Positions 8,266 through 17,549 of a stretch of 64,000 nucleotides of DNA are shown in pieces. Each line of letters starts with the position of its first letter. The stretch's first letter is position 1. Source of the DNA: Bdellovibrionales bacterium (GTDB lineage: Bacteria; Bdellovibrionota; UBA1018; CAIMNF01); NCBI GenBank assembly GCA_947502835.1, contig CANNBJ010000004.1, positions 124,001-188,000 on the forward strand, given 5' to 3'. Under the pieces are notes generated by a model. It was given only the letters and a program-made list of their open reading frames with translations, did not search any database and was not told the DNA's origin. The position numbers and the translations under genes are program-made.

Positions 8266-9414
8266 TCAGGGCAAAGCCTTGATCCCCTGGCTCTTCAGAT
8301 CCTCGATCACAGTCGAGGAGACATTGAATCGAAATGAACCCTGATCACTTTGCGAATCACCCGGGTCCCGGGCTTCAAACGAGAACACCTCTTGCAGAAG
8401 AATCGTGTCTTGTTCGGTTCCTGTGACTTCTTGAATGGACACAAGTTTCCGCGCACCCGAGCGAAACCTTCTGATCTGTATGATCATCTGAAGCGCGCTG
8501 CTGATCTGCCTCCGGATCGCGGGGAGTGGAATCTCAAGGCCTGAGCTCATCATCAGGGTTTCGAGCCTGAAGAGGGCATCCCGCGGAGAGTTGGCATGAA
8601 TTGTGGTCATGGAACCTCGATGCCCCGTGTTCATCGCCTGAATCATATCAAGAGCCTCAGGGCCCCGGCACTCTCCTACGATGATCCGGTCCGGTCTCAT
8701 CCGGAGTGCATTTGCGACGAGTTCGCGCGCGGTGATGGCTTCTCCCCCGAAGGCCCCCGACTTTGTCATCATCCGGACCTGATTGGGAAGCAGGTAGGGA
8801 ATCTCTGCCGTATCCTCGATCGTGATCACGCGCTCGTGGTGGGGGATGAGTGTCAGAAGAGCATTCAGGATCGTGGTTTTCCCGGTACCGGTTCCCCCGC
8901 TGATCAGGATGTTTTGCTTTCCAAGGACGCAGGCGTTCAGAAAGTGGGCCATGCGCGGATCAAGAGTCTGGAGTTTCAGGAGGTTTGTGACCGTATAGCG
9001 CTTGGGAAAACGTCGGATCGTGATGCAGGGGCCGTAATCGGTGATCGGAGGCGCTGCGATGTGTACCCGTGAACCATCGGGAAGGGAGGTAACGCAGAGC
9101 GGATGATCGTAGGAGAGTTCTTTTCCAGAAGATGCGATCAGGGCTTGGACGACCCGATTCAGCTCTTCCAGGGTCTTGAAACGAATCGGGGTCACGATGA
9201 TTTGTCCGCGTTTTTCAATCGCGATGTTGCGAAGATCGTTCACCATGATCTCGGTGATGTCGGGATCCGAGAGGGCCCCGTTCAAGATGCCGAGATCCGG
9301 CATTTTCGACTCAGGCTTGGCACCCACGGGATTGGGGGCGGTATTCTCGGAGGGGATGTCGCCCGCATTCGCTTCCGTGACATCGCCATCCTTCGAGGGA
9401 ACCTTGAAACCCAT
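8266..9414 (-). CDS. cpaF: CpaF/TadA-type secretion ATPase
   Basis: A 382-residue hexameric ATPase of the type II/IV secretion superfamily (GspE/CpaF). After a poorly conserved N-terminus, LSDPDITEIMVND (48-60) starts the CpaF N-terminal domain. Walker A is GGTGTGKTT (173-181), the Asp box is VITIEDTAEI (196-205), Walker B includes RIIVGE (243-248), and the His box is GHRGSMTTIHA (264-274). The protein powers assembly of Flp/Tad pili at the inner membrane. It is somewhat short because the N-terminal extension seen in many CpaF proteins is missing. No other tad genes adjoin it; a TadG-like gene lies 5.5 kb away. Confidence 0.9.
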   Translation of the reverse strand: MGFKVPSKDGDVTEANAGDIPSENTAPNPVGAKPESKMPDLGILNGALSDPDITEIMVNDLRNIAIEKRGQIIVTPIRFKTLEELNRVVQALIASSGKELSYDHPLCVTSLPDGSRVHIAAPPITDYGPCITIRRFPKRYTVTNLLKLQTLDPRMAHFLNACVLGKQNILISGGTGTGKTTILNALLTLIPHHERVITIEDTAEIPYLLPNQVRMMTKSGAFGGEAITARELVANALRMRPDRIIVGECRGPEALDMIQAMNTGHRGSMTTIHANSPRDALFRLETLMMSSGLEIPLPAIRRQISSALQMIIQIRRFRSGARKLVSIQEVTGTEQDTILLQEVFSFEARDPGDSQSDQGSFRFNVSSTVIEDLKSQGIKALP

Positions 9415-9469
9415 GGAGAAATTATCTCAAGATTGTGTAAAATATGCTAGGCTCGAATCAAGGAAAATC

Positions 9470-9820
9470 ATGGACCAAGACAAGGACTTGACGCAAAGCC
9501 AAAGCGCAGGAGACTCGGCCACCGCAGTGAAGGAGGCCGATCCAAGGGTGGGCGAACCGAAGCGCTACGCGGTATTTCTTCACAATGATGACTACACCAC
9601 AATGGAATTTGTTGTGGAGGTCTTGACTACGGACTTTTCGAAACCACAAGAAGAGGCAGTGGGTCTCATGCTGAGGGTCCATGAAGAAGGAAAAGCAGTG
9701 GCAGGAATTTATTCATTCGAGATCGCAGAGAGCAAGATTGCAAAAGTGACCGAAAAAGCACGTCGGGCCGGGTTTCCCCTGAAACTCACCATGGAGCCCG
9801 TCGAGAGGAGTGAGTCATGA
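9470..9820 (+). CDS. clpS: ATP-dependent Clp protease adaptor ClpS
   Basis: A 116-residue protein with a Gln/Ser/Asp-rich flexible N-terminus (1-30) and a full ClpS core. FLHNDDYTTMEFVVEVL (about 36-52) carries the Asn-Asp-Asp and Met residues that form the N-degron pocket. VHEEGKAVAGIY and EIAESKI complete the domain. ClpS hands proteins with bulky N-terminal residues to ClpAP. The ATG has an AAGGA site 8 bases upstream, and the stop overlaps the clpA start as ATGA, so the pair is co-translated in the classic clpS-clpA order. It diverges from cpaF with 55 bases between the starts. Confidence 0.95.
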   Translation: MDQDKDLTQSQSAGDSATAVKEADPRVGEPKRYAVFLHNDDYTTMEFVVEVLTTDFSKPQEEAVGLMLRVHEEGKAVAGIYSFEIAESKIAKVTEKARRAGFPLKLTMEPVERSES

Positions 9821-12180
9821 TCGGAAAACGCGCAGAGTCGATTCTCAATCGCGCCTTGGCATCGGCGGTGGACAGCAAACACGAGTTCCTGACGCTTGAG
9901 CATGTCATGCTTGTGCTCCTTGATGAACCCGAGGTCATTCAGGTGGTGCATCATTGCAAGGGCTCGCCCGAAAAATTGCGCGAGGATCTTCGAGCCTATC
10001 TTCAAAAGGAAGTTCCCCTTGCTCCCAAAACCGAAAAAGGAGATTCCGAGAACCCGATTGCGACCTTGGGCGTGCAGCGCCTTGTGCAGCGAGCAATCTT
10101 CCAGGTGCAGTCTTCCGGCAAAAATGAAATCCAACCTGTGGATCTGTTCGTTGCTCTCTTTCAGGCAAAGGATTCTTGGTCCCTTTACCTGTTGAATCAA
10201 CAGGGCATTGATCGCCTCGAAGTCGTAAGCTTCCTGAGCCACGGGCATTCCCCGAGTGAAGAGAGCCAATCGAGCGAACCCACGGGAGGTACAGGACCCG
10301 AACCAAAGTCCGAACGCGAGCCCAGAGCATCGCTCAATGACGTCCTCACGACCTACACGGTGAATTTGAATGAGCTGGCAAAGCAGGACCGGCTTGATCC
10401 TCTGGTGGGCCGGAAATCAGAGCTGGATCGGGTGATTCAAACCCTCTGCCGCAGGCGCAAAAACAACCCGCTCCTGGTGGGCGAGGCAGGAGTCGGAAAG
10501 ACGGCGATCGCCGAAGGTCTTGCCCAGCGAGTGGTGAATGGAGATGTCCCCTCGCTGTTGAAGGATGCGGTGATCTACTCGCTTGATCTCGGTTCACTTT
10601 TGGCCGGAACCAAATTCCGCGGCGATTTCGAGCAACGCATGAAGCGCGTGATCCAAGCGCTCGAAGTGAAGCACAACAAGGGTCTGTTTCCGATCCTGTT
10701 CATCGATGAGATTCATACGATCATCGGCGCGGGCTCCGTGAATGGCGGTACGGTCGATGCGGCCAATCTGTTGAAGCCCATGCTCGCGCGCGGCGAGATC
10801 CGATGCTTTGGTTCGACGACGTTTCAGGAATATCGAAACGCTTTCAACCGCGACCAAGCCCTCTCAAGGCGCTTTCAGAAAATCGAGGTGCCTGAGCCGA
10901 CCCAGGACGAAACCATTCAGATTTTGAACGGGCTCAAACCCCAGTTCGAACTTCATCATGGTGTGATCTACACGCCCGAGGCGATCAAGTCTGCGGTTGA
11001 GCTTTCGGTAAAACATCTCACCGACCGATTTTTGCCCGACAAGGCGATCGATGTGATCGACGAGGTGGGGGCGAAGATGCGCATCAAACGCACGGCCGAG
11101 GGTGCGGCCGGTGCCACAGACGACAAGTTGGATGACACTCTTGGGCCTGCGACCATCACCGACATCGAAGTCGAGGAAATGATTGCTCAAATGGCTCGAA
11201 TTCCCGCAAAGACGGTTACTCACAATCAGAAGGACCGGTTGCAGACTCTTGATCGAAACTTGAAGCTCACCATTTTCGGCCAAGATCACGCGATCGAGAA
11301 GGTGGTCTCCTCCATTCGCCTCGCCCGCTCCGGCCTTCGCACCGGCGACAAGCCGATTGGCTCATTCCTGTTTTGCGGTCCGACCGGAGTCGGAAAGACC
11401 GAGCTCTCAAAACAGCTCGCAAGTCATCTGGGCGTGGCCTTTTTGCGCTTTGATATGTCCGAGTACATGGAGCAGCACACGGTGTCTCGCTTGATTGGCG
11501 CGCCCCCGGGCTATGTGGGTTTTGAACAAGCGGGGCTCCTTACCGATGCGGCGATGAAGAATCCTCACTCGGTGGTCTTGCTCGATGAGATCGAGAAGGC
11601 TCATCCGAGTGTGTGGAATATTTTGCTTCAGGTGATGGACCACGGATTCCTGACCGACAACAACGGCAAGAAGGCCGACTTCCGGAACGTGATTCTGATC
11701 ATGACCTCGAACGTGGGCTCCCGCGATGCCGAGCGCCGCACGGTCGGCTTCCAGAGTGATGCTGCGGGACTTGGTGCCGCGCAAAAGGAGCTTGAGCGCA
11801 CGTTTTCGCCTGAGTTTCGAAACCGTCTCGACTCGGTGGTGTTCTTCAATGCGCTTGATGAGCGGATGATGGATCAGGTAGTCGGAAAGCAGATGGTGGA
11901 GCTTGAGCATCTGCTCCTTGCGAAGAACGTCGAGATCGAGATCGAGCAGCCGGTCCGCGACTGGCTCTCAAAGAAGGGTTATGATCGCAAGATGGGTGCG
12001 CGCCCATTGGCACGGGTCATTCAAGACGAGATCAAACGTCCCCTCTCGGAAGAGATCTTGTTTGGAAAGCTCGAAAATGGGGGAGCAGTTCGCGTGGTGC
12101 TGAAGGACGACAAACCTCACTTTGTGATCGAGTCAAAGGTTCCGGCCACAGGCAAGAAGTCCGAAACCGTGAAGGGGTGA
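9817..12180 (+). CDS. clpA: ATP-dependent Clp protease ATP-binding subunit ClpA
   Basis: A 787-residue double AAA+ unfoldase. The N-domain (1 to about 145) has the two-repeat Clp_N fold. D1 has Walker A GEAGVGKT (about 222) and Walker B FIDEIH. D2 has Walker A GPTGVGKT (about 521) and DEIEKAH. There is no ClpB-type coiled-coil insertion in D1. The tripeptide VGF (about 643), followed by the C-terminal EFRNRLD region, sits where ClpA/ClpX carry the IGL/IGF loop that docks ClpP, so ClpP partnership is expected. A linker of about 40 residues rich in Ser, Glu and Pro follows the N-domain. No clpP lies in this window. Confidence 0.95.
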   Translation: MIGKRAESILNRALASAVDSKHEFLTLEHVMLVLLDEPEVIQVVHHCKGSPEKLREDLRAYLQKEVPLAPKTEKGDSENPIATLGVQRLVQRAIFQVQSSGKNEIQPVDLFVALFQAKDSWSLYLLNQQGIDRLEVVSFLSHGHSPSEESQSSEPTGGTGPEPKSEREPRASLNDVLTTYTVNLNELAKQDRLDPLVGRKSELDRVIQTLCRRRKNNPLLVGEAGVGKTAIAEGLAQRVVNGDVPSLLKDAVIYSLDLGSLLAGTKFRGDFEQRMKRVIQALEVKHNKGLFPILFIDEIHTIIGAGSVNGGTVDAANLLKPMLARGEIRCFGSTTFQEYRNAFNRDQALSRRFQKIEVPEPTQDETIQILNGLKPQFELHHGVIYTPEAIKSAVELSVKHLTDRFLPDKAIDVIDEVGAKMRIKRTAEGAAGATDDKLDDTLGPATITDIEVEEMIAQMARIPAKTVTHNQKDRLQTLDRNLKLTIFGQDHAIEKVVSSIRLARSGLRTGDKPIGSFLFCGPTGVGKTELSKQLASHLGVAFLRFDMSEYMEQHTVSRLIGAPPGYVGFEQAGLLTDAAMKNPHSVVLLDEIEKAHPSVWNILLQVMDHGFLTDNNGKKADFRNVILIMTSNVGSRDAERRTVGFQSDAAGLGAAQKELERTFSPEFRNRLDSVVFFNALDERMMDQVVGKQMVELEHLLLAKNVEIEIEQPVRDWLSKKGYDRKMGARPLARVIQDEIKRPLSEEILFGKLENGGAVRVVLKDDKPHFVIESKVPATGKKSETVKG

Positions 12181-12462
12181 GGGCAATCGACCGGAATTCA
12201 AACCATACTGGATTCTTGACAGAACTCAGGGAAAGGGATGAGTTCGATCTGCCCTGATGCCCTATTTCGGTGAGGAATTGAACCGCGGAGGTGCCGACCA
12301 TCTCCGCCGGGTCCCTCCAAAGTCGCCCTACGTGAACTCTGCGAATCTGATAGGTGAGGGCGTGAGTAAGTGTGGGGGTAAAGCGAAGTGGGTAAGTCTT
12401 AAGGCCATGTATTTCTTAATGCTTTTTCAAGCAAGGCAATGCCATTAAAACATGATTCCAGG
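12181..12462. other. Non-coding gap after clpA
   Basis: I see no convincing gene in these 282 bases. A 63-codon reading frame exists here but has no ribosome site and no recognisable features. A TTGACA hexamer at 12216 lacks a matching -10 element. There is a loose inverted repeat around 12228-12256 but no T-tract, so a clpA terminator is not evident. Base composition shifts towards AT after about 12400, where the small secreted-protein region begins. Confidence 0.5.
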
Positions 12463-12490
12463 TTGTTTTTTCTAGGAATGAGTCTATAAT
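12463..12490 (+). promoter_or_regulatory. Sigma70-like promoter of the small Cys-rich secreted protein
   Basis: TTGTTT (12463-12468) and a perfect TATAAT (12485-12490) are separated by 16 bases. Transcription would start near 12497, just before the AGGA ribosome site at 12501. That rules out the in-frame ATG at 12494 and supports the start at 12509. Confidence 0.6.
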
Positions 12491-12508
12491 TTTATGTGTG
12501 AGGATCGT

Positions 12509-12718
12509 ATGTTTTCACAAAAAAAGTTCATTGGTATTGTTTTTTTGTTGAGTGTATTCAGTATTGAGTCCAAGGCTGGGACGTTTTGTAATACCCCAAC
12601 CGCTCCATGCGAAGTGGGCACTGTTTGGGACGCACAATTGTGTAAGTGCGTAGAATCTAACCCGTCAGCGCCAGTCAAGGTTTCTCCAGGCACGTCGCCA
12701 AAGACGCGGAAGAGGTAA
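12509..12718 (+). CDS. Small secreted Cys-rich protein
   Basis: A 69-residue protein starting MFSQKKFIGI, with a signal peptide ending about residue 23 (SIESKA before GTF). The mature part of about 45 residues has four cysteines in the order C-x6-C-x10-C-x-C, within a segment resembling FCNTPTAPC and LCKCV, followed by a Ser/Pro/Lys-rich tail. Two disulphides are likely. No known family is assigned. The start is supported by the promoter and the AGGA site immediately upstream. Base composition is AT-richer than in neighbouring housekeeping genes, which suits recent acquisition or relaxed selection. It stands alone, with non-coding DNA on both sides. Confidence 0.6.
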   Translation: MFSQKKFIGIVFLLSVFSIESKAGTFCNTPTAPCEVGTVWDAQLCKCVESNPSAPVKVSPGTSPKTRKR

Positions 12719-13230
12719 ACGATCTTCAGGCCGCTTCACTCTAAAGGCTTGGACTGGTTTTGGTCATGGGGCGAGTTTTTATGCTAAGGGGCTCCTCACG
12801 GTTTTTTGTTTTAGCGATGATTTGGGTTTGGTCTTTGAGCGAATCTCAGCCGCGACGGCGGAACCATTCATGAGACAATACCCTGCCCAAGCAGGGCTGA
12901 TTTTTTTTGGGAATTAGGAGTCGGAGCTCTTGAGGAGAGGCCCTTTAATTTTCTGCCATCGTGTTGCATTTTTAGCTTCCGTTAGCTTACTCACTACCGC
13001 TCAAGAGATACGACTTGTTCCTGTTGGTCATAAAACATCCCTTTCTGGTTTTTGTTTCGCAACTCGAACCCTGAAAGAGGTGTTTTTGTGAGTCATTGAG
13101 GACACCCCTCACAATCCATGCCCAGCAAATTGCGGCATTTAATTTGAGTCAATTCGAGATGGCAATTGAAATATCTTATTAGTTGACCAAATTAATTTTT
13201 CTTAAGAAAATATTATTCTGGGAGATTTTA
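12719..13230. other. AT-rich non-coding interval
   Basis: This 512-base interval contains the terminator at 12881-12908 and otherwise no gene I can defend. An ATG at 12781 opens a 30-codon frame whose first residues (MLRGSSRFFVLAMIWVW) look like a signal peptide but which stops at once, so it may be the remnant of a secreted-protein gene. The final 50 bases hold the leader of the glycine-rich lipoprotein gene, with TTGACC at 13183 and TATTAT at 13211, whose spacing is too long for a standard promoter. Confidence 0.45.
12881..12908 (+). terminator. Rho-independent terminator
   Basis: A CCCTGC / GCAGGG stem of six pairs with a CCAA loop (12881-12896) is followed four bases later by eight T residues (12901-12908). 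It lies 160 bases past the small Cys-rich gene and is oriented to end its transcript. Confidence 0.7.
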
Positions 13231-14325
13231 ATGAGGTTATTTTGGGCGGGCATTGTTGGCGGTAGGTATACGCGCGGATTGGGCTTCATCTGCTGCTCCC
13301 TGGGTTTTTTTTTGGTGAGCTGCTCCCCAAAGCTTGTGGTCAATCAAAATGGTGACGTAGTTTACGAGCCTGCACCCTCAAATTCATCCCCATCTCCATC
13401 CCCTTCCCCATCCCCGTGCATCCATGGAAAAGTAGTATTCGAATTCAACTTTTTGAAGGCGGAAGTGTCCGAAGTCGGTTCTGTCGACTCCTACTTTGAT
13501 CAGAACTTTTCGGTGCCTGCAAATTGTAGCGAGATCACGGTAAAGGCTTGGGGTGCCGGGGGGGGCGGGATCTACCTGCTACCTGAGAATTTCGGCGGCG
13601 GTGGGGGGTTTGCCAGTGCGACATTGACAGTAACTCCGGGAGAGACGCTCAAAGTTCGGGTGGGCCAGGGCGGAATGGGCCCTGCTGATATGTTCAATTA
13701 TTGTTCCGAATGCACAAACTGGTGGTATCGAATCGCAGGAGGAGGGTCTCGGGGTGGGTCGGTCGCAAACCCGACGGGTGGAGGCGGCAGTTTCGTATTG
13801 AGGGACTCATCGGTACTGATCGCTGCAGGCGGTGGCGGTGGAGCGGGTGCCTATGGCGGTATGCCCGGAGGAGCCGGTGGTGGGGTAGCGGGGTTACAGG
13901 GGCTGCCATTGACCTTGGTTCCAGTTTACTCATCCGGCCATTTGGGTGGAAGGGGAGGAACTCAAAGTGCGGGAGGTCTTTCCGGTGGCGGTGATTCCAC
14001 CGCAGGGACGAGTTTGAAGGGGGGCTTCGGTGGATCCTCAATCTGGTCAGAGGATTCTTTTTATGCCGGTGGAGGCGGCGGAGGGGGTGGATATTTTGGA
14101 GGCGGCGGAGGCGCTGGATCTCAAACCTATTTTATTTCTGGAGGCGGCGGAGGGGGATCCGGGTTTGTCTCTGGACGTCAAACCAGTTTGATCCCGGGAT
14201 CTGGACGGCAAGCGGCAAGTCAAGGAGATCCTGATTATCAGAGCGGAATCGGAATGGGAGGCATTTCGACTCTGATAACAGAGTATGGAAGCGGCGGGAA
14301 CGGTCTTGTTGTGATCGAATATTGA
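13231..14325 (+). CDS. Glycine-rich lipoprotein
   Basis: A 364-residue protein. The ATG at 13231 has GGGAG six bases upstream and opens a signal peptide ending in LVSC, a lipobox. A Ser-Pro repeat linker follows (about residues 50-65). Then comes a beta-rich Gly domain: VKAWGAGGGG, FASATLTVTPGETL, VRVGQGG, long GGGG runs, and a closing GSGGNGLVVIEY. This arrangement matches the bacterial glycine-rich domain related to the ALK/LTK Gly-rich region (PF12810-like). Such proteins are exported and surface-associated; the ligand is unknown. It stands alone in an AT-rich accessory stretch and is transcribed in the same direction as the alcohol dehydrogenase gene 145 bases downstream. Confidence 0.75.
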   Translation: MRLFWAGIVGGRYTRGLGFICCSLGFFLVSCSPKLVVNQNGDVVYEPAPSNSSPSPSPSPSPCIHGKVVFEFNFLKAEVSEVGSVDSYFDQNFSVPANCSEITVKAWGAGGGGIYLLPENFGGGGGFASATLTVTPGETLKVRVGQGGMGPADMFNYCSECTNWWYRIAGGGSRGGSVANPTGGGGSFVLRDSSVLIAAGGGGGAGAYGGMPGGAGGGVAGLQGLPLTLVPVYSSGHLGGRGGTQSAGGLSGGGDSTAGTSLKGGFGGSSIWSEDSFYAGGGGGGGGYFGGGGGAGSQTYFISGGGGGGSGFVSGRQTSLIPGSGRQAASQGDPDYQSGIGMGGISTLITEYGSGGNGLVVIEY

Positions 14326-14469
14326 TATGGTTTCTCGAAGTGACTCAGTCTTTGCAACTGTGTTGTGAAGAGAATTGGCAAAGTGTCCATGCACGGTCTC
14401 CCTCCGAAGCCCACATCCTTGTCATATTACCCCCTTTGGGTTTAGCTTCTCAGGCAAGGAGATTCTACC

Positions 14470-15513
14470 ATGATCGAAACCCGTGCCTACGCAGCCCATT
14501 CCGCAACCGAGCCGCTTAAGTCCTACACATTTGAACGCCGGGATCCGGGGGCGAGCGACGTTTTGATCGAGATCCTTTATTCCGGGATCTGTCACTCCGA
14601 CATTCACACCGCGCGCAGCGAGTGGGGACCGACTGCGTACCCTTGCGTTCCCGGGCACGAGATCGTGGGAGTCGTTCGACGCGTCGGAAAGAAAGTGAAA
14701 AAGTTCAAAGTCGGCGATTTCGCGGGCGTGGGCTGCATGGTGGATTCGTGCGGCAAGTGTTCAAGTTGCAAAAGTCATGAGGAGCAGTACTGCACAAAGC
14801 AAACTGCCTTCACCTACAACAGCCTCGAACTCGATGGAAAAACTCCAACTCAAGGAGGGTACTCGCAATTCATCACCGTAAAGGAGCCTTTCGCGCTGAA
14901 AGTGAAGAAAGGCCAGCCGCTCGAACGGATTGCGCCCTTGCTGTGCGCGGGGATCACGACCTATTCACCGCTCAAACGCTACAACATCAAAAAAGGCCAC
15001 AAGATCGGAGTGGTGGGTCTCGGAGGCCTCGGCCACATGGCCGTGAAGATCGCAAAAGCAATGGGGGCGGAGGTCACGATTTTCAGTACTTCGCCCAACA
15101 AGGCTCAGGACGCAAAAAAGCTCGGGGCGAAGCATTTTGTCATGACCAAGGATCCTGCGAATTTCGAGGGACTTGAAGGAAGGTTTGATTTCATCCTGGA
15201 TACCGTTTCTGCAAAGCACGATTTCACTCCGTATCTTGCTTCGCTTAAGAATGACGGGACGATGGTGCTTGTGGGAGCGGCTCCCGAGCCAAGCGAAGTG
15301 GCGGCGTTTGCTTTGATTTTCGGTCGAAAAAAGCTTACTGGATCCCTCATCGGCGGGATCAAGGAAACCCAGGAGATGCTCGATTTTTGCGCAAAGAAAA
15401 AAGTATTCTCCGAGATCGAGTTGATTCCTGCCGCGAAGATCAACGAAGCCTATGAGCGCACGATTCGGGGTGATGTGAAGTATCGATTTGTGATTGATGC
15501 GAAAACGTTTTAG
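14470..15513 (+). CDS. Zinc-dependent NADP(H) alcohol dehydrogenase, YahK/CAD-like
   Basis: A 347-residue medium-chain dehydrogenase. Catalytic zinc ligands appear in GICHSDIH (about 40) and GHE (about 62). The structural zinc loop is CGKCSSCKSHEEQYC (about 93-107). The Rossmann motif is GVGLGGLGHMAVK (about 179-191). A Ser-Thr-Ser run after the second strand (IFSTSPNK) suggests NADP preference, as in the YahK/cinnamyl-alcohol dehydrogenase group. These enzymes reduce aldehydes to alcohols in the cytoplasm. A strong AAGGAG site precedes the ATG. It is flanked by unrelated secreted-protein genes, which suggests a stand-alone detoxification role; that is inference. Confidence 0.92.
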   Translation: MIETRAYAAHSATEPLKSYTFERRDPGASDVLIEILYSGICHSDIHTARSEWGPTAYPCVPGHEIVGVVRRVGKKVKKFKVGDFAGVGCMVDSCGKCSSCKSHEEQYCTKQTAFTYNSLELDGKTPTQGGYSQFITVKEPFALKVKKGQPLERIAPLLCAGITTYSPLKRYNIKKGHKIGVVGLGGLGHMAVKIAKAMGAEVTIFSTSPNKAQDAKKLGAKHFVMTKDPANFEGLEGRFDFILDTVSAKHDFTPYLASLKNDGTMVLVGAAPEPSEVAAFALIFGRKKLTGSLIGGIKETQEMLDFCAKKKVFSEIELIPAAKINEAYERTIRGDVKYRFVIDAKTF

Positions 15514-15552
15514 AGCTCATGGGCGCCAGTTCCGGACTGGTCTCTGTCAGGA

Positions 15553-15909
15553 TTATTCTATTTCGATGTTGGAAACGCAGGTGCCGGAGAAATGGAGCTG
15601 CTCCTTGTAGGCAAGGAATCCAAGATCAGTGGAGTGACGTACCATCGGGTTCATGATGGTTCCATTCGGGCAGAGTTTCTGAAAGCTCTTCCAGCCGTTG
15701 TCGACAAAATCGGTGTTATTCAAAAAGCCCAGGAGCACATTTCGGGTTACGTCCCGCTCGATCGGTTTTGAATTCGTGTTTGCGGGAATGGGAGCCTGCT
15801 CAAGATAAGATACATTGTGAAGGGACTTTACGAGTCCGATCGCACAGCCCGACAGAGCCGGCGCTGCCAAGAGCAGACACGCTCCAAGCATGATCCGCGG
15901 GAGATTCAT
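15553..15909 (-). CDS. Small lipoprotein, third of three tandem paralogues
   Basis: A 118-residue protein with a signal peptide ending in the lipobox ALSGC. The C-terminal part contains a Cys pair about 31 residues apart, in the pattern CPNGTI...FSGTC. The gene immediately upstream has the same pattern (CENGRI...ASGYC), so the two appear to be diverged copies. The ATG overlaps the upstream stop as ATGA. The family is unknown to me. It is likely anchored in the outer or inner membrane facing the periplasm, with one disulphide in the C-terminal hairpin. Confidence 0.7.
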   Translation of the reverse strand: MNLPRIMLGACLLLAAPALSGCAIGLVKSLHNVSYLEQAPIPANTNSKPIERDVTRNVLLGFLNNTDFVDNGWKSFQKLCPNGTIMNPMVRHSTDLGFLAYKEQLHFSGTCVSNIEIE

Positions 15910-16229
15910 TTCGAATTCCCCGCAAGGCAGTATCCGCTCGCATTGATGGTTCGAGTGGTCCAAAGAAAGTAAAACTTGCTCGTATATTTCGTCATCACCC
16001 CGGAGATCCGGCCATTTTCACATTGGGAGTCGAGTTTCTTGACCGCCTCGTTTGCGAAATCGTTATCGAAATAAATTCCAAGGAATCCCCAGCCCCAAGC
16101 TTCACTGGAGATGGGATTTGAGCGGTCCTGAGGAACCCTTGTTACCGATACACTTTTCAAGTTGGCGCAGGCACCAAGAGCAAGGAATGAAAGAATAAGA
16201 AGTAGTTTTTTCACGGATGTTGATTTCAT
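15906..16229 (-). CDS. Small lipoprotein, second of three tandem paralogues
   Basis: A 107-residue protein with lipobox LGAC (signal peptide starting MKSTSVKKLLL). The mature start CANLKSVSV is very close to CANLHSVMI in the gene upstream. Two Cys residues near the C-terminus sit in CENGRI and ASGYC. The start at 16229 was chosen because it overlaps the previous stop as ATGA; an ATG at 16235 would add two residues. It is the central member of a translationally coupled trio. Function unknown. Confidence 0.7.
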   Translation of the reverse strand: MKSTSVKKLLLILSFLALGACANLKSVSVTRVPQDRSNPISSEAWGWGFLGIYFDNDFANEAVKKLDSQCENGRISGVMTKYTSKFYFLWTTRTINASGYCLAGNSK

Positions 16230-16660
16230 TTGCATTGTCCCCAGATTTTAACGATTTCACCGCTGATGACCGGGTACTTCATGGTTTCCCGGATGCTCAC
16301 TACGCCGATTGTTTTTTCAGGCGCACACGAATTCGAAGATTGTTCGCCGATCATGTCCGCATATTTGGTGTCCAAGACAGTATTCCCGGTAACGGGCCCG
16401 AAGGATACCAGGTCATAGAGATCATTCACCGTTTTTGAAGCTTTACCAACGCCTGAGTTCTTTCCGCCAATGGCCTGAACGACGCTTGTGGCCTCTTTCA
16501 CATTGAATCCAACTTCGCTCACTTTGACGTCGAAATCCTGTCCGCCTGCGGGCGTAAGTCTCCGTTCTCCGATCATTACGGAGTGAAGGTTTGCACATCC
16601 TGAGCTAACGCAAAGCGCAAGTGCTGTGATCTTGATTTTAAAGAGATTTTGACTTCGCAT
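16226..16660 (-). CDS. Small lipoprotein, first of three tandem paralogues
   Basis: A 144-residue protein with a signal peptide ending in VSSGC and a mature start CANLHSV. It is longer than its two neighbours, with an extra Val/Gly-rich central segment, but keeps the terminal Cys pair (NSCAPEKTIG ... IWGQC). A GGAGAG site precedes the ATG. It is the first gene of a three-gene operon read on the minus strand. The shared N-terminus and Cys pair indicate tandem duplication followed by divergence. No named domain seen. Confidence 0.7.
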   Translation of the reverse strand: MRSQNLFKIKITALALCVSSGCANLHSVMIGERRLTPAGGQDFDVKVSEVGFNVKEATSVVQAIGGKNSGVGKASKTVNDLYDLVSFGPVTGNTVLDTKYADMIGEQSSNSCAPEKTIGVVSIRETMKYPVISGEIVKIWGQCK

Positions 16661-16701
16661 GTTCTCTCCATTCTCAGAGAGAGAAGCCTCGAAATCAAGA
16701 T

Positions 16702-17298
16702 TTACTTTCCGAACCGGAAAAGTCTGAGGCGTACCCCCATGACAAGTTCCGGCACGGGATTCACGACCTGGTATTTTGGATTGTAATCCGCAAGCAGGCT
16801 CAATCCGATGTGGCCTGTCACAAATCTTCTGCCGCCAGACAAACCAACAGTAGGCCCGAGCAGAAATTCATTCACTCCCTGGGCATTGTTCATCACGCTT
16901 GCCTTCCCACCCACAAAAACGGCATTCCCCATCGGATGAAAGCCTGCTCGAATGGAGGCGGCGCTGCCTCCTAAGGAGCCTTCCGCTCCCAAAGAAAGAT
17001 GATAGTGAAGCTCGCCGTTCTTGAGTCGGGAATAGGTGAACTCATATCCGAAAAAGGGGAGACCGGCGTTCACTCCAAAATAAATCAAATTCGATTTTGG
17101 GACGGCCTGGGAGGTAGTGACGATTACATCATCTCCTTGTCTGCAGACTGTTGCCATCACGGTTTGGTTTTCATCCACCTGAAGGGATGCGATCAACGGC
17201 GTGGGAGACGGATCACAGCCAACGAAGTCCTGCGCATCGGATTGGGCAAAGGCGATGGCATTCAAGAGAAGTGAGCTTAGGATCAAGAATGATTTCAT
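16702..17298 (-). CDS. Secreted, outer-membrane-barrel-like protein of unknown function
   Basis: A 198-residue protein with a signal peptide cleaved after AIAFA. The mature part opens with a Cys-containing segment (GCDPSPTP and VCRQGDD), likely a disulphide. The remainder alternates Gly/aromatic strands (FGVNAGLPFFGYEFTYSR, HYHLSLGAEGS, GLSLLADYNPKY) and ends in RLRLFRFGK, an aromatic-rich C-terminal strand as in beta-barrels. A small outer-membrane barrel is therefore plausible, though no family is recognised. GGAGG lies just upstream of the ATG. It diverges from the DUF4360 gene across a 251-base intergenic region. Confidence 0.65.
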   Translation of the reverse strand: MKSFLILSSLLLNAIAFAQSDAQDFVGCDPSPTPLIASLQVDENQTVMATVCRQGDDVIVTTSQAVPKSNLIYFGVNAGLPFFGYEFTYSRLKNGELHYHLSLGAEGSLGGSAASIRAGFHPMGNAVFVGGKASVMNNAQGVNEFLLGPTVGLSGGRRFVTGHIGLSLLADYNPKYQVVNPVPELVMGVRLRLFRFGK

Positions 17299-17549
17299 GA
17301 GGGTCCTCCCGAGGATGAAAAAGCTTCTACCATAATGTGCTAAAGCTGCCATTTTTACATGGCATCTGCTGGTGTCGTTTTGCCCGAAGAAGCAGAAGCC
17401 TATTGAGGCAAAATCCGGCAAACACGCGTAACTCAATGGATTTCATTGCAAATGAGATCCTTCAGAATTTTGGCACGGGCTTCGCAGAAGGCATTTCCAA
17501 GAAGGGCAAGGCTAACCCGCTTCTTCGTAACCACACCTTAGGGGGAATC

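Noticed and set aside
12257-12448. 63-codon frame after clpA
   Set aside because: No ribosome site, no signal or domain, and odd composition.
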